The notes beneath the pieces are model-generated. The model made no database searches and was not told where the DNA came from. It worked only from the letters and a program-made list of their open reading frames with translations. A stretch of 48,607 bases of DNA from Candidatus Woesearchaeota archaeon. GTDB lineage: Archaea > Nanobdellota > Nanobdellia > Woesearchaeales > WJKV01. The first letter of the stretch is position 1. Each line of letters starts with the position of its first letter. This document shows, piece by piece, positions 1 to 7,228 of this stretch. Location: contig JAHWHE010000027.1 in the NCBI GenBank assembly GCA_019323495.1, positions 1 through 48,607 of the forward strand, read 5' to 3'. The translations under genes and the position numbers were made by a program.

Positions 1-588
1 CCAGAGCCAGAAATACCGGTTGGTATTCCATGCCCTATTCAAGACCCAAAAAACAGATTGCAGGAATTCATGGAAAGCACAGGCGGAAAAAGCGCTTATG
101 GAAATTACATGAGAATGACAAGAAACGAAGTTCCTGGAAACCTGGCATTGATGCTTAACTGGGGATACAGCATGTACGCAGGATCTAAATGGTGGAACAA
201 CAGCAAAAAGTTCTTTGAGAAATCAAAGGAAATAGGAGACATTGTTGACAAGTTCGCAAGCGAGCAAGGAATCGGTGCACCATCTTTCAGATTCGGCAAC
301 GAAGATGGTCCAATGAACGAGGTAAAAGCTGCTTACGAATTCAATATCGCTGGAGACAGATTCTATGTGATAGAATTCAGGAGCCAGGGATCAATGAATT
401 ATGCAAAAGCGCATGACAAAAAGAAAGGCGATATTGCGCCAGCAGTGATGGTCGACATAATCGCAGACTGCAAGGTTGTTTATGACATGAGGACAGGAAA
501 AGTCATAGACTATCATGTGGAAAAAAGCATCAACAGGCACGGCGGTCCTATCTTGGGCGCGCCAATGCCAGCTGTCAAAGAGGAGTAG
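1..588 (+). CDS. Partial protein (C-terminal part), unknown function
   Basis: The reading frame is open from base 1 to the TAG at 586-588, so 195 codons of the C-terminal part are present and the start lies outside the window. It opens with a proline-rich segment (PEPEIPVGIPCPIQDPKN) that looks like a linker. A mixed, soluble-looking domain follows, rich in aromatic residues (GSKWWNNSKKFF) and with alternating hydrophobic strands near the end. I see no membrane segment and no motif I recognise. A proline-rich continuation lies just past the stop in another frame (585-623), so the true C-terminus may have been lost by a one-base indel. The family is unknown to me. Confidence 0.75.
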   Translation, partial: PEPEIPVGIPCPIQDPKNRLQEFMESTGGKSAYGNYMRMTRNEVPGNLALMLNWGYSMYAGSKWWNNSKKFFEKSKEIGDIVDKFASEQGIGAPSFRFGNEDGPMNEVKAAYEFNIAGDRFYVIEFRSQGSMNYAKAHDKKKGDIAPAVMVDIIADCKVVYDMRTGKVIDYHVEKSINRHGGPILGAPMPAVKEE

Positions 589-623
589 AGGTTCCAGAGC
601 CAGTTGTGCCTGGTGCCAAATAA
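585..623 (+). other. Frame-shifted coding-like tail after the first gene
   Basis: Directly over the TAG of the first gene, the -1 frame reads VEVPEPVVPGAK and then TAA at 621-623. This composition matches the PEPE-type linker at the gene's beginning and is unlike random non-coding DNA. The segment probably belongs to the same protein in relatives. It could reflect a real frameshift mutation, a sequencing or assembly indel, or less likely programmed slippage. Confidence 0.45.
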
Positions 624-640
624 TTTTTCTTTTTTTCTTT
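624..640 (+). terminator. T-rich terminator
   Basis: A run of 15 T interrupted by two C lies just after the first gene's stop and before the mutL promoter. Archaeal RNA polymerase terminates at such U-tracts without needing a hairpin, and no strong hairpin precedes this one. Confidence 0.5.
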
Positions 641-680
641 ATAAACCCCTTTTTCTAATACCACAATACTTTTAAATTCC

Positions 681-690
681 ACTTATAAAT
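681..690 (+). promoter_or_regulatory. TATA box of the mutL operon
   Basis: ACTTATAAAT ends about 20 bases before the mutL ATG, and a second TATA-like block (TTTAAAT) lies at 671-677. A strong ribosome-binding site, GAAGGGGG at 697-704, precedes the ATG by five bases, which would favour the upstream TATA and a short leader. Confidence 0.5.
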
Positions 691-709
691 CTAATAGAAG
701 GGGGACTAG

Positions 710-2545
710 ATGGGAAAGATTATACAATTATCAGAGGATCTTATAAACAAGATAGCTGCAGGAGAGGTGATAGAACGGCCTGCTTCTGTAGTTAAAGAAT
801 TGATAGAGAACAGTATAGATGCAGGTGCAAAGAACATCATAATCGAGATAAAGGAAGGCGGCAAGAGCTTTATCAAGATAACAGACGACGGTAGTGGCAT
901 GTCAAAAGAAGATGCCTTGATTTCTATCAAAAAGCACAGCACGTCAAAGATAAAGGATGTAGATGACTTGTTCAATATTGGCAGTCTTGGGTTCAGGGGA
1001 GAGGCTCTTGCGAGCATTGCAGCTGTCAGCAACATGGAGATAATCACAAAGACGCAGTTTGATCTTGAAGGAATCGAGATTGAAATTAGCAATGGAAAGA
1101 TAAAGAATGTCAAGGAAATAGGTGCACCGGTCGGCACGACAATAAAGATTTATGACTTGTTCTTTAATACACCAGCAAGAAAAAAACACCTTGGAGACAT
1201 GAATGTCGAATTAAGGCACATAACAGACATTGTTGTCAAATACGCTCTTGCATATTTTGAGATTGGCTTCAGGCTTGTGCACAACGACAAAGAACTGATA
1301 CTTGCTCCACCGACGCCTGACAAATTAGGAAATATCGTGAATATCTTTGGCAGGGATTTCGCAAAACTGTTGCTGCCTGTTGCAGGAGAGACAGATTTGG
1401 TGAATGTCAGCGGTTACATCGGCAAGCCTGCATTGAACAGGGCAGACAGATCACATATTTTTACGTACGTTAATGGCAGATACATAAAGAACAAGGAATT
1501 ATTGGATGCTGTTGAAAAAGCATACGACCATCTGCTGAATACAGAGAGATATCCTGTTGCAATACTTAATTTTGAACTGCCGTACGAGAGGGTGGATGTC
1601 AATGTGCATCCTACAAAAGCAACAATAAGGATTGAAAAGCAGGAAAGAGTGTGCAGCGATATCGCTGATATTTTGAAAAAGCAATTGGAAAGAGCAAATC
1701 TTGTGCCTAAGATAGAGCCGAGCAAGGTAGTGCAGCAGATACTTGACAAGGAAAAATCAGAACTGCCGAGCACAGACATCAGGCAGATACTGAAGCAGAA
1801 ATCGAATGTCATGCAGACTTTGCAGGAGATCAAGAACAGGCCTATCGACGCGCAGAGGAGCAGGCAGCAGCAATTGCTGGACAAGCAGAAACAGCAGAAG
1901 CAGTTGGACAAGGAAAAGATTGTCGTTGATCCTATCAAGATAGATTACATAGCATACAATGTGCTTGGGAAGATACACAAGACATTCATTCTTGTCGAGA
2001 CGATGGACGGCTTGAGGATTATAGACCAGCACGCTGCGCACGAGCGCATACTGTTCGAGAACATCATGGAAAAGTTCGAGAGCAAGCAAAAGATAAAGAA
2101 GCAGACATTGCTGAATCCGATACAGGTGAATGTTCTTCCCAATGACGCATTATTGATAAAAGACAGCTTGGAGAAATTAGACAAGTTTGGCTTTACTGTC
2201 GAAGAATTCGGCAACAACACATTCATAATAAGGACATTGCCGGCCATCCTGGGAAAACAGCAGACAGAAGATTTTTTCCACGAGATAATCGCAGAACTAA
2301 AAGAGAACCAATATAAAAAAATAAAAGGGATAACAGAAGAAAGATTCGCGCGCATGGCGTGCAGAAAAGCTGTCAAGGCAGGAGATGTCCTGGAAAACAT
2401 GCAGATGGAGCAGCTGGTGAAGAGATTATTGGAATGCAGGCAGCCTCATACCTGCCCGCACGGAAGGCCTACTATGATAGACTTCACAATAACAGACCTG
2501 GAAAAAAGTTTTAATCGAATAAGAGGTTTTGAGACAAATGCGTGA
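710..2545 (+). CDS. mutL: DNA mismatch repair protein MutL with endonuclease motif
   Basis: This is a full-length MutL of 611 aa. The N-terminal GHKL ATPase half carries IENSIDAGA, DDGSGM, HSTSKI and GFRGEAL within the first 100 residues. The C-terminal dimerisation/nuclease half carries DQHAAHERILFE at 439-450, which matches the endonuclease motif DQHA(x)2E(x)4E, followed by ACRKAVKAG around C551 and CPHGRP at 582-587. It should therefore nick DNA itself, unlike the methyl-directed E. coli MutL. A glutamine-rich linker separates the halves. The ATG at 710 follows GAAGGGGG. The stop overlaps the start of the next gene by eight bases, so translation is coupled. MutS/MutL are patchy in Archaea and usually seen as bacterial acquisitions. 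Confidence 0.97.
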   Translation: MGKIIQLSEDLINKIAAGEVIERPASVVKELIENSIDAGAKNIIIEIKEGGKSFIKITDDGSGMSKEDALISIKKHSTSKIKDVDDLFNIGSLGFRGEALASIAAVSNMEIITKTQFDLEGIEIEISNGKIKNVKEIGAPVGTTIKIYDLFFNTPARKKHLGDMNVELRHITDIVVKYALAYFEIGFRLVHNDKELILAPPTPDKLGNIVNIFGRDFAKLLLPVAGETDLVNVSGYIGKPALNRADRSHIFTYVNGRYIKNKELLDAVEKAYDHLLNTERYPVAILNFELPYERVDVNVHPTKATIRIEKQERVCSDIADILKKQLERANLVPKIEPSKVVQQILDKEKSELPSTDIRQILKQKSNVMQTLQEIKNRPIDAQRSRQQQLLDKQKQQKQLDKEKIVVDPIKIDYIAYNVLGKIHKTFILVETMDGLRIIDQHAAHERILFENIMEKFESKQKIKKQTLLNPIQVNVLPNDALLIKDSLEKLDKFGFTVEEFGNNTFIIRTLPAILGKQQTEDFFHEIIAELKENQYKKIKGITEERFARMACRKAVKAGDVLENMQMEQLVKRLLECRQPHTCPHGRPTMIDFTITDLEKSFNRIRGFETNA

Positions 2546-3212
2546 GCTGCAAGAAGTGTGGAGGCAAGTAGATGACTGTGAATTCTGCAGGCAGAGCAAT
2601 AACAGATTGCAGCACATCCTTGGAGGAGGGAAAGAGCAACAGCCGGACGTGATGTTTTGTTTTATCAATCCTACCTATAGGAACATAACAACAGAACCTG
2701 ACTATAGGGGCCAGAGATTTCCATTCATGGGAACAACAAAAGTATGGAAGGTCTTTGTCAATGCAGGCTTGCTCGAGCAGGATGTGATGGCGAGGATTAA
2801 AAAAGGATGGGACCAAGATTTAATAGACAGCACAATAAAAAAGATAGAAGAAAAAAATTTCTACTTCACAAACCTTGTCAAATGCGCACAGCCGCACGCA
2901 GACAATCCAAAGACAGCAGAGATAAGAAAACTCTTGCCTTTGTTCTTTAAGGAATTGTCCGTTGTGCAGCCAAAGTTGATCTGCAGTTTCGGCAGCCTGC
3001 CTTTCAGATGGCTGACAAACATCAATAGTTTGAAATTATCAGAGCACTATGAAAAGCAGAAGCGATCAAATAAATTGATAACTTATGATTCAGTCCCTAT
3101 CAACGGAAAAAAGTATAGTGTATTTCCTTGCTATTTTCCTGTCGGCAGGGGTAATCCTAAAAAAGCAGTCGAATTGCTGCAGATATTGAAAAAAATAAAC
3201 CTGGAGGCATGA
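2538..3212 (+). CDS. Uracil-DNA glycosylase superfamily protein, divergent
   Basis: This 224-aa protein has the layout of the family-4-like uracil-DNA glycosylase fold: an N-terminal Cx2C (C14, C17), a first active-site segment (FINPTYRNIT), a central NLVKC with C116, and a late FPVGRGNP segment where family members usually have HPS. Family 4 enzymes normally bind [4Fe-4S] with four Cys; the expected fourth (in a C-R-P-Y-L-like segment) is replaced here by LLPLF. Substrate and activity are therefore uncertain. I chose ATG 2538 over TTG 2529. It overlaps the mutL stop by eight bases and the mutS start by four (ATGA), so it lies in a coupled operon between the two mismatch-repair genes, which suggests a repair role. 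Confidence 0.75.
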   Translation: MRELQEVWRQVDDCEFCRQSNNRLQHILGGGKEQQPDVMFCFINPTYRNITTEPDYRGQRFPFMGTTKVWKVFVNAGLLEQDVMARIKKGWDQDLIDSTIKKIEEKNFYFTNLVKCAQPHADNPKTAEIRKLLPLFFKELSVVQPKLICSFGSLPFRWLTNINSLKLSEHYEKQKRSNKLITYDSVPINGKKYSVFPCYFPVGRGNPKKAVELLQILKKINLEA

Positions 3213-5761
3213 TGGAAGAGCGTCTTACACCTGCAATGCATCAGTACAAGGAAGCAAAAGCGCAGTATCCGGACTGCATTATCTTTTTGAGGCTGGGTGA
3301 TTTTTATGAGATGTTCTATGAAGATGCAAAGATCGCATCAAAAGTACTGGATATCACATTGACAAAAAGGGCAGGCGTTCCGCTGGCAGGCGTGCCGTGG
3401 CATGCATTAGATCCTAATCTAGCAAAAATGATTGAGAAAGGCTACAAGGTGGCTATCTCAGAGCAGATGGAGGATCCAAAGACAGTCAAGGGCAGGGTCG
3501 TAAAAAGAGAAGTGGTTAGGATAGTGACGCCTGGTACTGTGATTGCGCCGAGTTTATTAGACGAGAAAAGCAACAATTTCTTGATGTCGATTCATTTTGC
3601 AGAAAATCAGCCTGGCAATGGGAAAAAGTTTGGTGTTGCATTGGCAGATGTCAGCACTGGCGAGTTTCTGACAACAGAATTGGACAGCGATGATAAATTA
3701 TTGAATGAGATTGTTCGTTTCGATCCAAAGGAGATAATTGTCAGCAATGCAGTTGGATTCGATACGGAGAAGTTTGTGAACGGCAGGCAGAATCTCTTTG
3801 TCTCTGCGTATGATGATTATCATTTTTCTTTCAGTTCTGCGTACAAGGAGCTGATCAGGCATTTTGATGTCATGAATCTTGAATGTTTTGGCATGGAGCA
3901 GAAAGAAAATGCGATAATTGCGGCAGGCGCCTTGCTTGCTTATCTGAACGAGACCCAGAAAGGAAGCACAAAACAGATCACAAGACTGAGGCAGTTTGTC
4001 ACAGAAGACTACATGATTTTGGACAGCAGCACAATAAGGAATCTCGAGCTGATGAAAAACATAAGAGACGGGACAAGAAGAGGAAGTTTATTGGACGCGA
4101 TCGACAAGACAGTGACTCCAATGGGAAGCAGGCTGTTGAGGCAATGGATACAGCAGCCGTTATTGGATGTCAACCTGATCAACGCGCGCTTAAACGCTGT
4201 CGAAGAGTTGACAACAAAGACCCTCGTCAGGGAAGAAATCAAGGCGTTGTTGAATAATGTCTATGATGTGGAAAGACTGATCACAAGAATAAGCAGCAAC
4301 AGCGCGAACCCGAAAGACCTGATTGCATTAAAGGACAGCCTCAAGATTCTTCCGTCTATAAAAGAACAGTTGAATGACACAAACTGCATGCTTTTGAAGG
4401 ATTTCAAGCTTCTTCCTGAACTCCCTGAATTAAGGGATTTGATTGAAAACGCGATTAAAGACAATCCTAACACAAAAACAAAAGAAGGAAACATCATCAG
4501 GAAAGGTTACAATCAGCAGTTAGATGAATTGCACCAGATAGCTTTCGGAGGGAAGAACTGGATAGCGCAATTAGAAGCAAAAGAAAGGGAGGCAACAGGC
4601 ATTTCTACCTTAAAGATAGGTTTCAATCGGGTCCATGGCTATTACATCGACATAACAAGAAGATTCAGCGACAAAGTTCCTTCTACATACATAAGAAGGC
4701 AGACATTGGCGAACAGCGAGCGATATGTGACAGAAGAATTGAAGCAGAAAGAAGAGCAGGTGCTTGGTGCAGAAGAAAAGATCAATACATTGGAATTTGA
4801 ACTGTTCATGCAGATCCTGGAAAGATGCACAGAGAAGATAATCGACATACAATTAATTGCGCAAAGCATCGCGCTTCTAGACGTCACTATTTCTTTAGCG
4901 ACAGTCGCAGTTAATAATCGTTATACAAAACCATCAATAACAACCAATTATGAATTAGACATAGAAGACGGAAGGCACGCAGTAATCGAAAGCATCCAGT
5001 TAGAGCCTTATGTCCCCAATCACACAAAGATGAACAAGGACAACAGGTTGTTCATTATCACAGGCCCTAACATGAGCGGCAAATCCAGCTTCATGAGGCA
5101 GGTTGCTTTGATACAGTTATTGGCGCAGATTGGAAGCTTTGTGCCAGCAAAAAAAGCAGTTGTCGGCATTGCTGACAGGATCTTTACTAGGGTCGGTGCT
5201 TATGACGACCTGACAATGGGCCAGTCCACTTTCATGGTCGAGATGACAGAGACAGCAAACATTCTGAACAATGCGACTGAAAAATCCTTGGTTATTTTGG
5301 ATGAGATTGGTCGCGGCACTAGTACTTTCGACGGCATCAGCATTGCATGGGCTGTCGCAGAATACATCTACCAGAACATTGGTTCCAAGACATTGTTTGC
5401 AACGCACTATCATCAGTTGAATAAATTGGCAGAACGCTTCAAGTCTGTCAAGAACTTCAATATTGCTGTCAAGGAAAAAGCAGACGACATAATATTCTTG
5501 AGGAAGATCTTGGAAGGGGGGACCGACAAGAGCTATGGTATCCAGGTTGCAAAACTCGCAGGTCTGCCGGCAGAGGTCATCGAAAGAAGCAAGAAGATAA
5601 TGAATCAGCTCGAGATGGATGACGAGATTGCAGAAAAAATCCATGCGCCTTTGAAAAAAGAAGAGCCTGAGATTGGAAAGAAGATCGAGCAGGTTGAGCA
5701 AAAGGAACAGGCAGAAAAGCAGGAAGAGACCAATGCCAAATTGAACCACTTTTTTGGGTAA
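3209..5761 (+). CDS. mutS: DNA mismatch repair protein MutS
   Basis: This is a MutS1-type protein of 850 aa. The mismatch-reading motif F32-Y-E34 sits in GDFYEMF. Connector, lever and clamp regions follow, then the ABC ATPase with Walker A GPNMSGKSS (619-627) and the DEIGRGTSTFDG Walker B/signature block, then a charged C-terminal tail. The tail ends NAKLNHFFG. Residues 842-849 read N-x-x-L-x-x-F-F, very close to the PCNA-binding consensus Q-x-x-L-x-x-F-F, whereas bacterial MutS usually carries a beta-clamp motif near its end. The ATG overlaps the upstream stop by four bases. With MutL it should detect mismatches and start repair. Confidence 0.97.
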   Translation: MMEERLTPAMHQYKEAKAQYPDCIIFLRLGDFYEMFYEDAKIASKVLDITLTKRAGVPLAGVPWHALDPNLAKMIEKGYKVAISEQMEDPKTVKGRVVKREVVRIVTPGTVIAPSLLDEKSNNFLMSIHFAENQPGNGKKFGVALADVSTGEFLTTELDSDDKLLNEIVRFDPKEIIVSNAVGFDTEKFVNGRQNLFVSAYDDYHFSFSSAYKELIRHFDVMNLECFGMEQKENAIIAAGALLAYLNETQKGSTKQITRLRQFVTEDYMILDSSTIRNLELMKNIRDGTRRGSLLDAIDKTVTPMGSRLLRQWIQQPLLDVNLINARLNAVEELTTKTLVREEIKALLNNVYDVERLITRISSNSANPKDLIALKDSLKILPSIKEQLNDTNCMLLKDFKLLPELPELRDLIENAIKDNPNTKTKEGNIIRKGYNQQLDELHQIAFGGKNWIAQLEAKEREATGISTLKIGFNRVHGYYIDITRRFSDKVPSTYIRRQTLANSERYVTEELKQKEEQVLGAEEKINTLEFELFMQILERCTEKIIDIQLIAQSIALLDVTISLATVAVNNRYTKPSITTNYELDIEDGRHAVIESIQLEPYVPNHTKMNKDNRLFIITGPNMSGKSSFMRQVALIQLLAQIGSFVPAKKAVVGIADRIFTRVGAYDDLTMGQSTFMVEMTETANILNNATEKSLVILDEIGRGTSTFDGISIAWAVAEYIYQNIGSKTLFATHYHQLNKLAERFKSVKNFNIAVKEKADDIIFLRKILEGGTDKSYGIQVAKLAGLPAEVIERSKKIMNQLEMDDEIAEKIHAPLKKEEPEIGKKIEQVEQKEQAEKQEETNAKLNHFFG

Positions 5762-5762
5762 A

Positions 5763-5773
5763 CTTTTTATATT
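5763..5773 (+). promoter_or_regulatory. TATA box, leaderless promoter for 5794
   Basis: CTTTTTATATT lies with its centre about 26 bases before the ATG at 5794, so transcription should begin at or next to the start codon. No ribosome-binding site is present. Confidence 0.6.
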
Positions 5774-5793
5774 CCTTTCACATTACATACTGT

Positions 5794-6237
5794 ATGGAAA
5801 GATCTATAGATGATTCTTTTGATGACAGCAATAGAGATGAACTTAGTGATAAAGCAAAGATTGAAATAAATAAAAAAGGACATATCTATTTTACAGGTAG
5901 AGATAAAGCTACATATGATGAATGGCTCACTTTGATGGATGACAGAGTAGGTAAGATGAAGGAAGCTTATGATTTATCTGGTTTTGCGACGTTTTTAGCT
6001 TCAGCAGAAATTGCGGGCTATTTTCTATATAAATATGCAGTTCAACATGTAGCAGGATTACATGCGACAGAAAATGTAGCGACTGCAGCATATGTTACAT
6101 TTTTATTAATTGCAGCTAGTCTTGTTTGTCGCTCTATTAAAAATGTAAGAAAGTCTAATCGCAATGAAAGACAAATAGAAGAATTAAGACAGCAACATCC
6201 TAAAGTTTTCAAGCAATTATCATTGTGCCATTACTAA
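5794..6237 (+). CDS. Small membrane protein, unknown function (paralogue 1)
   Basis: A 147-aa protein with an acidic N-terminal cytoplasmic-looking segment, two hydrophobic segments (about 61-83 and 95-112) and a basic C-terminal stretch that could form a short helix. Residues 16-21 read ELSDKA and are followed by an xxxIN pattern, shared with the next gene (ELSDKA at 27-32). The two are likely an old tandem duplication. It is transcribed from its own leaderless promoter just after mutS. The DNA looks more A+T-rich than mutS, which could mean later acquisition, though I did not compute this. I do not recognise the family. Confidence 0.75.
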   Translation: MERSIDDSFDDSNRDELSDKAKIEINKKGHIYFTGRDKATYDEWLTLMDDRVGKMKEAYDLSGFATFLASAEIAGYFLYKYAVQHVAGLHATENVATAAYVTFLLIAASLVCRSIKNVRKSNRNERQIEELRQQHPKVFKQLSLCHY

Positions 6238-6244
6238 GGATAAG

Positions 6245-6254
6245 CTTTTTAAAC
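6245..6254 (+). promoter_or_regulatory. TATA box, leaderless promoter for 6276
   Basis: CTTTTTAAAC precedes the ATG at 6276 by about 30 bases. There is no ribosome-binding site, so the mRNA is probably leaderless. Confidence 0.6.
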
Positions 6255-6275
6255 CTCTTTCTCCTATAATATTGT

Positions 6276-6773
6276 ATGGCAGACAAACCATACAAAGTTG
6301 TTCCAAGCGACGAATCGCATCATTTCAGCTATCCTGTTCCTGAGAAAAAGGAAGAGCTAAGTGATAAAGCAGCAGTTAACATTAATAATTCTTTAGCAGG
6401 TTTAGTGCGCTCAGAAGAAGAAACAAGGAAAAATGCGATTGAGATTCCTTGCTATTCAACGTGCTTTTCAATTGTAGCATTAGGCGCTGCCTTGATACAT
6501 CAGGCAGGCTACGAGCACATGGGTGCAGTTGGACAACATGTTGATAAATGGGATAGATTTGTTGATAACGCAATACAGATCGCAGCATCGCCTGCACCTG
6601 TTTTAATTCAATATTGCATGCTTGCAGCAGCACTTATAGCTTTGCTTCGGGCATTTGCTGTTAGGTCAGAGCATAGAGATATTAAGATTCAGATGCAGCA
6701 AAAAGAAGAAGACCTTAAAAGACTGAACAAGAATTACAACCGGTTGATTTCTTCAGGATCCAAAGACTTATAG
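6276..6773 (+). CDS. Small membrane protein, unknown function (paralogue 2)
   Basis: A 165-aa protein with the same plan as its upstream neighbour: a polar N-terminus containing ELSDKA (27-32), two hydrophobic segments (about 58-77 and 108-127) and a C-terminal charged helix rich in K, E, Q and R (129-155) that could form a coiled coil. It has its own leaderless promoter. Its 3' end overlaps the convergent CoiA-like gene by 40 bases. I see no catalytic motif, and the family is unknown to me. Confidence 0.75.
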   Translation: MADKPYKVVPSDESHHFSYPVPEKKEELSDKAAVNINNSLAGLVRSEEETRKNAIEIPCYSTCFSIVALGAALIHQAGYEHMGAVGQHVDKWDRFVDNAIQIAASPAPVLIQYCMLAAALIALLRAFAVRSEHRDIKIQMQQKEEDLKRLNKNYNRLISSGSKDL

Positions 6774-7153
6774 CACGGGTTGCATAAATACCTGTTTCCC
6801 TTGAATTTCTGAGCATATTTTTTATTGCCGACTTTTCCGCACACTTCACACTGATAGTCAGGACAGTCATCTCCGATCTCGATTTCATCGATGCCTATCA
6901 TCTTGACCTTGTCGCTCTTCGCAAACTCCATCAGCTTCATGTTGTTCATCTCTTCCCTTTCGCTCTTGCTGCAGGCCTTGCCTCCTGCGTGCGAGAAATG
7001 CCATATCTTTTTGTCCCCCATTTTAGGGAAGACTTTTTCACCGCAAAAAGGACAGAAATATTCAAAAAGATCTTTTTTATGCTTCTGAACTCTATCTATA
7101 TGAACTAGTGTTCTCATTACCCCCTTAGCATAAAACAACTTCCTATCAGGCAT
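6734..7153 (-). CDS. CoiA-like zinc-binding protein
   Basis: This 139-aa protein starts like the N-terminal zinc domain of competence protein CoiA: CPFC (C34, C37) followed by WHFSH (H52, H55), a CxxC...HxxH arrangement. A second putative zinc site follows with C102xxC105 and C124xxC127. The nuclease-like part of full CoiA is absent, so it is a short relative and its job is unclear; nucleic-acid binding is a fair guess. ATG 7153 fits the usual CoiA N-terminus. ATG 7117, preceded closely by GGGGG, is an alternative. A TATA box lies near 7195-7207. Confidence 0.6.
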   Translation of the reverse strand: MPDRKLFYAKGVMRTLVHIDRVQKHKKDLFEYFCPFCGEKVFPKMGDKKIWHFSHAGGKACSKSEREEMNNMKLMEFAKSDKVKMIGIDEIEIGDDCPDYQCEVCGKVGNKKYAQKFKGNRYLCNPCYKSLDPEEINRL

Positions 7154-7194
7154 TATTTATAACTATGGAATTACTAATTAATAAGGTTTTCTGT

Positions 7195-7207
7195 GGTTTA
7201 TATATAA
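7195..7207 (-). promoter_or_regulatory. TATA box for the CoiA-like gene
   Basis: On the minus strand this reads TTTATATATAAAC, about 45 bases before ATG 7153, giving a leader of roughly 20 bases. The rest of the gap 7154-7228 shows nothing else. Confidence 0.45.
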
Positions 7208-7228
7208 AGATGGTGACCTAATCTGCTA

